A DNA stretch of 10,678 nucleotides from Bacteroidales bacterium (GTDB lineage: Bacteria; Bacteroidota; Bacteroidia; Bacteroidales; UBA10428), in the NCBI GenBank assembly GCA_016926235.1, contig JAFGOZ010000098.1, forward strand, positions 1-10,678. The letters run 5' to 3'. Positions 1-5,095 of this stretch are shown here, in pieces; position 1 is the first letter of the stretch, and every line of letters starts with the position of its first letter. The notes beneath the pieces were generated by a model. It made no database searches, was not told the origin of the DNA, and saw only the letters and a program-made list of their open reading frames with translations. A program made the position numbers and the translations under genes.

Positions 1-231
1 AATGACTTGAAAGCTCAACCGGTAGAACTGGAGGGGCATTACACGGACCGTTTTCATGTCGGTTATAACTCATCAGTGTTCGTATTAGATTTTGAGCAAT
101 CATTCTGTAATGATGAAAAAGAATATATCCATACCAGAATAATCACCAGTCCTGAAGATGCTAAAGCTTTTTTAGAGCTTCTTCAAAAGACTATTGAGCA
201 ATATGAAAAAAATCATGGCCTCATATCTTGA
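1..231 (+). CDS. DUF3467-type small protein, 5' end outside window
   Basis: The frame is open from the first base (Asn-Asp-Leu-Lys...) to the TGA at 229-231, giving 77 visible codons. The TTG at 7 is only an internal candidate start, so the gene is treated as truncated by the window edge. The visible protein has the DUF3467 pattern: a 'GYNSSVFVLDFEQSF' segment near the start, a central beta strand 'HTRIITSPEDAKAFLELL', and a C-terminal helix ending 'QYEKNHGLI'. Members of this family are small (about 100 aa) cytoplasmic proteins of unknown function. It reads in the same direction as the eCIS genes but is separated from them by 235 bp, so it is probably not part of the system. The family call is from memory of the motif and was not searched. 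Confidence 0.75.
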   Translation, partial: NDLKAQPVELEGHYTDRFHVGYNSSVFVLDFEQSFCNDEKEYIHTRIITSPEDAKAFLELLQKTIEQYEKNHGLIS

Positions 232-241
232 GATAGAGGCT
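217..241 (+). other. Hairpin across the stop codon of the DUF3467 gene, terminator-like
   Basis: GCCTC (218-222) pairs with GAGGC (236-240). After a bulged A at 223, TATC (224-227) pairs with GATA (232-235) around a TTGA loop. G217-T241 can add a wobble pair. The loop contains most of the TGA stop. No T-run follows, so it is not a textbook intrinsic terminator. It may instead limit read-through or protect the 3' end of the mRNA. Confidence 0.35.
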
Positions 242-466
242 GGTCATATCTACTAGAAATAAAACTGAGTACTTTACTTATTTCAAAATTCTGTTGATTT
301 GATTTTAAATAGTCTTTCCTGAAGGATCGAAATCGATTCCAGTAAGTTTTATTTATGGAATCGAAGGAGCGGAGCAATATCCAAAGCCTCTAACAATTAT
401 TATGCATTAGTATTTTTACAACTCTAAAATTCATTCAAAACAAATATCTAAAAATATGAAAAGTCA
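232..466. other. Non-coding gap before the eCIS gene block
   Basis: These 235 bp hold no convincing reading frame. They contain the inverted repeat TCGATTCCA (333-341) / TGGAATCGA (356-364) with a 14-nt AT-rich loop, which could be a regulator-binding site or an RNA hairpin. It is followed by a purine-rich stretch around 363-377. The region is AT-rich and should contain the promoter of the downstream block, but no clear -35/-10 pair with correct spacing could be picked out. The start at 467 has only a weak purine stretch (AAAAG, 459-463) just upstream, in contrast to the strong sites of the next genes. Confidence 0.45.
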
Positions 467-1372
467 ATGAGTCATTCTGAGACATTTGAAAGCAATGTAT
501 CCTTTTATGGAAGATTAGTTGATGATTTAACCAGGGAGATTATTCCCTATAAAGCTTTTCAGGTTTTTTTAAAAGGGTCTAAAAAAAAGCCCTTATATAA
601 AGAGGATGGATATTTTGTGTTTTCAGGCCTGAAAAAATCAAGTGATGATTATGAATTCCACATAACCAGTAATTATTATCAAACGCGCATAATAAAGAAA
701 GATTTGACCTCTGATTTTATAGAATTAACATTCGATGGAGAAGATGAACTTTATGTCATTATTAAAGATGTTCCGGATAGCACGGGTAATAAGGTAACTT
801 TTAATAAAATAACTTTTCTGAAATCGATCCCTAATGAATCCTTGGTAATTGGTCAAAATGGATTTTCTTCTAAATTAATTGAGACCATAGAAGGAGAAGA
901 TGTTGATTATGCATTACTAGAAAGCGTCTCAGGTCTAGATCCTGGAGATATTCTTAGATTCATTCGGAGCAACAACATAGTTATGCGAGCAGATCCCTAC
1001 TATCATTTTAAAAAGAAGGCAACTCTGCTTGTCTTAAAGTTTATAGAGAACAACCTAAACGAAATTCCAATCAATTCAGTTAAAGTCGAGATCAAGAAAG
1101 TAAACGATATATCAATTAATAATACCCCTTTAGGAAATCTGGAACTAAAGACTGTACAATTTGCAGGTAACACATTGATTCTAGGTAACACGAATGACAT
1201 TACAACATACTCAAATTCGAGAGGGGATATTATTTATTATTATTCTCCGGACACAGTTATAACAAAATTGACTCTATCGATTACAAAAGATGGCTATATA
1301 CCTATTACAGATGATTTCATTATAACTGCTAATGTAAGAACAGCAATTACTATTGCCTTAACAAGAAATTAG
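467..1372 (+). CDS. eCIS-associated beta-sandwich (carboxypeptidase regulatory-like) protein, function unknown
   Basis: The protein has 301 aa, with no signal peptide and no membrane segment. Residues about 12-90 ('FYGRLVDDLTREIIPYKAF' ... 'DGYFVFSGL' ... 'YEFHITSNYY') look like a carboxypeptidase-regulatory or transthyretin-like beta-sandwich. Residues about 185-300 look like a second such domain ('SRGDIIYYYSPDT' ... 'LTLSITKDGYIPI'). Between them is a short segment, 'GLDPGDILRFIRSNN', then 'DPYYHF'. Proteins with this kind of domain do occur in eCIS loci next to DUF4255 genes, but their role is not established. A structural or surface part of the particle is an inference from context and fold. 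The ATG at 467 is the first in frame; the ATG at 456 is out of frame and stops at once. A 94-bp AT-rich gap separates it from the next gene. Confidence 0.6.
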   Translation: MSHSETFESNVSFYGRLVDDLTREIIPYKAFQVFLKGSKKKPLYKEDGYFVFSGLKKSSDDYEFHITSNYYQTRIIKKDLTSDFIELTFDGEDELYVIIKDVPDSTGNKVTFNKITFLKSIPNESLVIGQNGFSSKLIETIEGEDVDYALLESVSGLDPGDILRFIRSNNIVMRADPYYHFKKKATLLVLKFIENNLNEIPINSVKVEIKKVNDISINNTPLGNLELKTVQFAGNTLILGNTNDITTYSNSRGDIIYYYSPDTVITKLTLSITKDGYIPITDDFIITANVRTAITIALTRN

Positions 1373-1450
1373 AAAGAATCATAGAATGTTTTTCTTACTA
1401 AATTAAATTTACAAGTGAAGAATTGATAACTGAAATCTATACTTATTTTA

Positions 1451-1457
1451 AAGGAGG
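1451..1457 (+). promoter_or_regulatory. Strong ribosome binding site of the 132-aa gene
   Basis: AAGGAGG lies 9 nt before the ATG at 1467. It is a near-perfect anti-SD match and supports both the start and high expression. By contrast, the gene at 467 has almost no site. Confidence 0.7.
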
Positions 1458-1466
1458 AATATTAAA

Positions 1467-1865
1467 ATGACTGATTTGATTAAATTAAATATAGAAGTTC
1501 TGGTTGAAGGAGGCCCAAAGATGTCAGCATTTCAATCCATTCCGGTTGAGGCCTACGATAAAATAGAAATTGATATTCCTGGTGGCGATAATGCAAATCC
1601 TGGTACGGCTACGATAGAAGTGCAACCTGGTGGCACAGGTCAAGTAAAGTTCCTGTCAGTTATTTCAACTCTTTATGACCCCAAAATAACATATGCGGTT
1701 GATGGAGGTAATGATATTGTACTTGATGCTCCTCAACTTTTTTTAGGAAGTGGTTCTGTGGGATTGTTGGGAACTACGCAGAATAGTTTTGTTTTTAATA
1801 ATGAAGTTGGCGTTGACAAACCTGCATCCATTAAGATCCTTGTTGGTAGAGATGCAACACCATAA
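1467..1865 (+). CDS. Small all-beta eCIS-locus protein, unknown function
   Basis: The protein has 132 aa, is acidic, has no cysteine, and carries no signal or membrane segment. Its pattern is alternating hydrophobic strands separated by Gly/Pro/Asn turns ('IDIPGGDNANPGTATIEVQP', 'GSGSVGLLG'), and it ends with strand 'ASIKILVGRDATP'. This suggests a compact beta-barrel or sandwich of the kind seen in virion and tail structural proteins. I do not recognise the family. It lies between the 301-aa beta-sandwich protein and a small Lys-rich protein, just ahead of the sheath. The strong AAGGAGG site suggests it is made in quantity. Possible roles, all inferred: a particle decoration or fibre component, a minor tube or baseplate part, or a cargo-related protein. 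Confidence 0.65.
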   Translation: MTDLIKLNIEVLVEGGPKMSAFQSIPVEAYDKIEIDIPGGDNANPGTATIEVQPGGTGQVKFLSVISTLYDPKITYAVDGGNDIVLDAPQLFLGSGSVGLLGTTQNSFVFNNEVGVDKPASIKILVGRDATP

Positions 1866-1952
1866 TACGATTAATGGTTTAAAATAGCCATACTTAAATC
1901 AATACATAAATAAACTTACTCAAGCATTCTAGAAAATAATATGAGGTGACCT

Positions 1953-2225
1953 ATGTCGAAAAAAACAGTTAAAAACACATGTAATCAGCCGCTTTATTTA
2001 AATTTATTAGGTGATAGATCAATCAAAATTAAATCTAGAGGTAAAGTAGAAATCGAAGACGAATATCTACATTCATCTGAAATAGATTTTCACAGAACCC
2101 GAGGGAACATTGTAATTTTAGAGGAGAGGGAATCAACTCGGCAAAAAAAAGTAGAAATCAAAAAAGATGTCGAAAATATAAAAAAGGTTGAGGATAAAAA
2201 AAAAGAGGACAAAAAAATAAAATAA
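1953..2225 (+). CDS. Small protein with beta N-terminus and charged Lys/Glu tail
   Basis: The protein has 90 aa. Residues 1-58 form a compact beta-rich unit ('VKNTCNQPLYLNLLGDRSI', then 'GNIVILEE'). Residues about 60-90 are almost only Lys, Glu, Asp, Val and Ile and probably form a helix, coiled coil or disordered tail. One cysteine is present (C9). GAGGTGA (1943-1949) precedes the ATG at 1953 and fits the anti-SD well. The position directly before sheath 1 suggests an eCIS accessory or structural role, but no function can be assigned. The tail is encoded by A-rich DNA with runs of A9 (2196-2204) and A7 (2211-2217), where polymerase slippage would change only the tail and the stop. Confidence 0.6.
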   Translation: MSKKTVKNTCNQPLYLNLLGDRSIKIKSRGKVEIEDEYLHSSEIDFHRTRGNIVILEERESTRQKKVEIKKDVENIKKVEDKKKEDKKIK

Positions 2226-2242
2226 TTGGTTAATCAAAATTG

Positions 2243-2250
2243 AAAGGAGG
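2243..2250 (+). promoter_or_regulatory. Ribosome binding site that sets the sheath 1 start
   Basis: AAAGGAGG ends 6 nt before the ATG at 2257. A TTG at 2251 in the same frame directly abuts the site and is therefore not the start. The protein begins Met-Pro-Glu-Tyr-Leu-Ser-Pro, as sheath proteins typically do. Confidence 0.8.
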
Positions 2251-2256
2251 TTGAAA

Positions 2257-4053
2257 ATGCCAGAATATTTATCTCCCGCAGTTTATGTTGAAGAAGTCTC
2301 AAGTGGTATAAAACCTATTGAGGGTGTTGGTACTTCAACCGGGGCTTTTATCGGCATTGCAGAGAAAGGACCAATTGCTGGTGCAGATTATGGTAAGGAC
2401 GGTCCTGGAAAACCAATGTTAATAACAAGTTTCGGAGATTTTAACAGGATATTCGGAGGATTCATAAATGGCGAATTTCTGGCCTATGCTGTTCAGCAAT
2501 TTTTTATGGAAGGAGGAACACGTTGTTATGTCGCTAGAACTGCCCATTTTAATGACCCATCGGTTCCTGGTTCGCTAACAGCTACAAAATCATTAACTAC
2601 ATTGGTAGATGTCAATAGCAATAATATTTTAGAGGTTTCATCGATTAACGAAGGAGAATGGGGAGACAACATTAATATTGAGATAGAATCATCAAGTAAA
2701 TATTCGACTATACTCAATGGCGGATTATCTACTGGTGCTACTGAAGCAACCTTACTAAGTTCTGAGGGTATCGAGGTAGGTTCGATTTTAGAACTGGTTG
2801 CTCCATCAGCATCAACAACCATTATATCTAGGGTTGTTATTACGCGCCTGGCTGGAAAAAGAGTTTTTTTTGAAGATGGATTGGTTCCTGATGTCAACAT
2901 TCCTGATAAGGCCATTGTCACGGCAAGTGATTTTACACTAAAAGTAAAATATGGAGATAGATATGTCGAAACCTTTGAGAATCTATCTATGGAGAATACA
3001 AATATCACTGACTATGTTGAAAATCGGATCAACAATGGAAGTGCAAAATCAAAATATATTCGAGTAAGAGATCTGTTAGGTACAGCAAGTAATGAAGCAC
3101 CTGTTCCTACACTAACACCCCAATTTCTTACACAAGGCAGTGATGGTAACCCAGATGATGCCTTCGACTTTTTAGGAAATGAAGATGCCAAAACCGGGTT
3201 TTACGCTTTTGATTCTATTGACGACATTAATATCATGGCGGCTCCAGGAATCACAATTCGAGATGTTTTTTTAGCTGGAATGACTTATTGTGAAAATAGA
3301 AAGGACTGCTTTTTTGTAGGTGATGTGGCGCAAGGAGAAGATACCGCAAAAAAAGCTTTGGATTTTAAAAATGGAACCGGTAATTATGCGGGAAAACAGG
3401 CTTTAAACTCCAAATATGGAGCTCTATATTGGCCCTGGGTGCGAATAGCTGATCCTCTTAGTAAACAACAAAAAGCCATGCCACCTTCCGGCGCTATTAT
3501 AGGGTCTTACTCAGCAACAGACATCAGACGAGGTGTTCATAAAGCCCCTGCCGGGATTGACGATGGGTTTCTTAACTCAGTTGTCGGAATTGAAAAGATA
3601 GTAACAAAGGGGGAACATGACCTTCTTAATCCAAAAGGTATAAATGTTATTAGAACTTTTCCTGGTCTAGGCATCCTTATATGGGGTGCGCGAACTACAT
3701 CATCTGATCCTGAATGGAAGTATATAAATGTTAGACGGCTTTTCCTGTTTCTTGAAGAATCAATCCATAAAGGGACCCAGTGGGTAGTTTTTGAACCTAA
3801 TGATCGATCTCTATGGAAAAATATAGCAAGAAATATTCGTGCCTTCCTTAGAATTCAATGGCTTGAGGGTAAACTTGTCGGCAATACAGAAGAACAAGCA
3901 TTTTATGTGAAGTGCGATGAAGAGACTAATCCTCAGGAGTCCATTGACTTAGGGAGAGTGATTACAGAGATTGGAGTGGCTCCGTCAAAACCTGCTGAAT
4001 TTGTGATTTTTCGGATTGCTCAGTGGGATGGTGGAGCAAGTGTAAGTGAATGA
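2257..4053 (+). CDS. eCIS/phage tail sheath protein 1 (Afp2-4/Pvc2-4 type)
   Basis: The 598-aa contractile sheath subunit should polymerise around the tube and shorten to drive it outward. The N-terminus 'MPEYLSPAVYVEEVSSG' and 'GAFIGIAEKGP' (about 30-39) are sheath signatures, followed by 'FFMEGGTRCYVAR' (82-94). A variable module spans about 130-273, from 'INEGEWGDNINIEI' to 'KYIRVRDL'. The linker 'QGSDGNPDDAF' (293-303) leads to the conserved C-terminal core: 'GALYWPWVRIADP' (388-400), 'PPSGAIIGSY' (409-418), 'HKAPAG' (428-433), 'LNPKGINVIRTFPG' (457-470), 'WGARTTSS' (476-483), 'YINVRRLF' (489-496), 'WVVFEPND' (509-516), 'FYVKCDEETN' (549-558) and 'GRVITEIGVAPSKPAEFV' (566-583). It has a strong SD and is followed by its tube partner, so it is probably the main shaft sheath, while sheath 2 is the specialised one. 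That division of labour is inferred. Confidence 0.95.
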   Translation: MPEYLSPAVYVEEVSSGIKPIEGVGTSTGAFIGIAEKGPIAGADYGKDGPGKPMLITSFGDFNRIFGGFINGEFLAYAVQQFFMEGGTRCYVARTAHFNDPSVPGSLTATKSLTTLVDVNSNNILEVSSINEGEWGDNINIEIESSSKYSTILNGGLSTGATEATLLSSEGIEVGSILELVAPSASTTIISRVVITRLAGKRVFFEDGLVPDVNIPDKAIVTASDFTLKVKYGDRYVETFENLSMENTNITDYVENRINNGSAKSKYIRVRDLLGTASNEAPVPTLTPQFLTQGSDGNPDDAFDFLGNEDAKTGFYAFDSIDDINIMAAPGITIRDVFLAGMTYCENRKDCFFVGDVAQGEDTAKKALDFKNGTGNYAGKQALNSKYGALYWPWVRIADPLSKQQKAMPPSGAIIGSYSATDIRRGVHKAPAGIDDGFLNSVVGIEKIVTKGEHDLLNPKGINVIRTFPGLGILIWGARTTSSDPEWKYINVRRLFLFLEESIHKGTQWVVFEPNDRSLWKNIARNIRAFLRIQWLEGKLVGNTEEQAFYVKCDEETNPQESIDLGRVITEIGVAPSKPAEFVIFRIAQWDGGASVSE

Positions 4054-4122
4054 TAGATGATATAATAATATTTTATGCAGATTTATCAATAATAAATATA
4101 TAGAAGGAAGGAGGAAAACATT

Positions 4123-4554
4123 ATGCCGCGTCGCGAAAATGATCCTTTTGCAAGTTTTAATTTTCTTGTAGAAAGCGGTGGATTACTCCGTGCAGGTTTT
4201 TCTGAATGTACGGGCCTTAATTCCGAAACAGACCCTATCGATTATCGCGAGGGAAAGGATGACATAACAGTACGAAAACTTCCAGGTCTGACTAAATTTG
4301 GAAACATTACTTTAAAAAGAGGCGTTGCTGTGGGACAGGATTTCTTTGAATGGAGGAAATCTGTTACAGATGGAAATATTGACAGGAGAGATATCTCAAT
4401 AATCTTATTGGACGAACAGAGAAATGAACAGTTGCGTTATAATCTTACAAGTGCGTGGCCTGCAAAGTGGACAGGTCCGGAATTTAAGGCAGGAGCGAAT
4501 GAAGTAGCCGTTGAAACAATAGAAATAATTCACGAGGGGGTGAAACTAGGATGA
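4123..4554 (+). CDS. eCIS tail tube protein 1 (T4 gp19-like, Pvc1/Afp1 type)
   Basis: The 143-aa inner tube subunit should form stacked hexamers inside the sheath. Visible family signatures are 'NDPFASFNFLVESGG' (6-20), 'AGFSECTGLNSET' (24-36), 'YREGKDDITVRKLPGLTKFG' (41-60), 'NITLKRG' (61-67), 'FFEWR' (74-78), the C-terminal 'AWPAKWTGPEFKAG' (111-124) and 'NEVAVETIEIIHEG' (126-139). The length matches the Pvc1/gp19 class. A strong SD (AAGGAGG, 4108-4114) lies 8 nt from the ATG. The stop TGA overlaps the next start in an ATGA arrangement (4551-4554), so translation of the assembly protein is likely coupled. It has 'DFFEWRKSV' where tube 2 has a longer stretch, which makes it the simpler, shaft-type tube. 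Confidence 0.95.
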   Translation: MPRRENDPFASFNFLVESGGLLRAGFSECTGLNSETDPIDYREGKDDITVRKLPGLTKFGNITLKRGVAVGQDFFEWRKSVTDGNIDRRDISIILLDEQRNEQLRYNLTSAWPAKWTGPEFKAGANEVAVETIEIIHEGVKLG

Positions 4555-4919
4555 CTCTACAGACCGAATTCGAATTTACTCTGCCCAAAGGGTTTATTGA
4601 TAAAGAGGGAAACCTTCATCGGCACGGTGTCATGAGGCTGGCAAATGCAAAGGATGAGATATTACCCATGCAGGATCCACGTGTTCAACGAAATCAAGCC
4701 TACCTGATAATTATTTTACTCGCCCGTGTAATTACTAAACTCGGAGATGTTCGAGACATTAATCCGGGAACAATTGAAAACCTGTTTTCTTCCGACCTTG
4801 ACTATCTTCAGAATTTCTATAACCAGATAAACAGTAATGGAAATAACGCCCATACTGTTGTCTGCCCTGATTGTGCAAAACAGTTCGATATTGAGCTAAG
4901 CTCAATGGGGGGGTTTTAA
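4551..4919 (+). CDS. eCIS phage tail assembly (chaperone-like) protein; possible frameshift donor
   Basis: The 122-aa protein is of the tail-assembly type found between tube and baseplate genes of eCIS loci. Visible features are N-terminal 'FEFTLPKGFIDKEGN' (7-21), 'RHGVMRLANAKDEI' (24-37), 'DPRVQRNQAYL' (42-52), a hydrophobic helix 'IIILLARVITKLG' (53-65), 'LDYLQNFYNQIN' (83-94), and a C-terminal Cys pair 'CPDC' (105-108), half of a possible zinc-binding site. AGGGGGTGA (4535-4543) precedes an ATG that overlaps the tube stop. The last codons, Met-Gly-Gly-Phe-stop, lie on a G7T4 tract at 4907-4917, immediately before a hairpin and a DUF6760 frame in -1. A -1 shift would replace the last Phe with a 60-residue extension, giving a 181-aa product. 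The chaperone role is from the family and from the lambda G/GT analogy, not shown here. Confidence 0.85.
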   Translation: MTLQTEFEFTLPKGFIDKEGNLHRHGVMRLANAKDEILPMQDPRVQRNQAYLIIILLARVITKLGDVRDINPGTIENLFSSDLDYLQNFYNQINSNGNNAHTVVCPDCAKQFDIELSSMGGF

Positions 4920-4953
4920 GCTACCCCCTGCATGAGATTTACAGGGAGGTAGC
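4907..4953 (+). promoter_or_regulatory. Candidate programmed -1 ribosomal frameshift signal (G7 slip site plus stem-loop)
   Basis: The run G GGG GGG at 4907-4913 lies in the register X XXY YYZ relative to the assembly-protein frame (codons GGG 4908 and GGG 4911). After a 6-nt spacer (4914-4919, containing the TAA), GCTACCCCCTG (4920-4930) pairs with CAGGGAGGTAGC (4942-4953). This makes 11 base pairs with one bulged A at 4947 and an 11-nt loop. Slip site, spacer and stem match the known layout of -1 frameshift signals such as phage tail G/GT and dnaX. An alternative smaller pairing of GGGGGT (4909-4914) with ACCCCC (4923-4928) is mutually exclusive with it. Function is inferred. Confidence 0.55.
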
Positions 4954-5095
4954 ATACATAGCTTACCACTTCCACTGGTCTCAAGACAATATTATGGAAA
5001 TGGAGCATCCTCAGCGCAGACTCTGGGTAGAAGAAATATCAAAAATAAATCAGGAAATTAACGAACAGGAAAATGATAGCTTCAGCAGAATATAA
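4913..5095 (+). CDS. DUF6760-type small eCIS protein, no ordinary start codon; probably made by -1 frameshift
   Basis: In the -1 frame relative to the assembly gene the sequence is open from 4895 to the TAA at 5093-5095. It encodes 'YPLHEIYREVAYIAYHFHWS' (4922-4981) followed by 'MEMEHPQRRLWVEEISKIN' (4994-5050). This is the DUF6760 pattern, a short protein normally found between the tail-assembly gene and a sheath gene in eCIS loci. There is no ATG, GTG or TTG in this frame before 4994, which lies inside the conserved part. The conserved domain therefore needs a frameshift at the G7 run, a rare start such as CTG 4928 or ATT 4937, or a different G-tract length. If entered by frameshift it adds 60 residues beginning Val-Leu-Ser. 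It overlaps the next gene by 23 nt (5073-5095), so the two are probably translationally coupled. The role of the family is unknown. Confidence 0.75.
   Translation, partial: VLSYPLHEIYREVAYIAYHFHWSQDNIMEMEHPQRRLWVEEISKINQEINEQENDSFSRI

Noticed and set aside
1415..1443. Possible promoter (GTGAAG / TATACT, 17-bp spacing) before the 132-aa gene
   Set aside because: The -35 match is only 3 of 6, and the predicted transcript start would fall on the ribosome binding site; not convincing.
2251..2256. TTG start for sheath 1, two codons upstream of the ATG
   Set aside because: It abuts the AAAGGAGG site with no spacing, while the ATG at 2257 is correctly spaced and gives the usual sheath N-terminus.
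2526..3008. 160-codon minus-strand open frame inside sheath 1
   Set aside because: It lies wholly inside a clearly conserved sheath gene, has no ribosome binding site and shows no recognisable motifs; a shadow frame.
4920..4953. The strong hairpin after the assembly gene as an intrinsic terminator
   Set aside because: No T-run follows it, it lies inside the coding DUF6760 frame, and the operon clearly continues into sheath 2.
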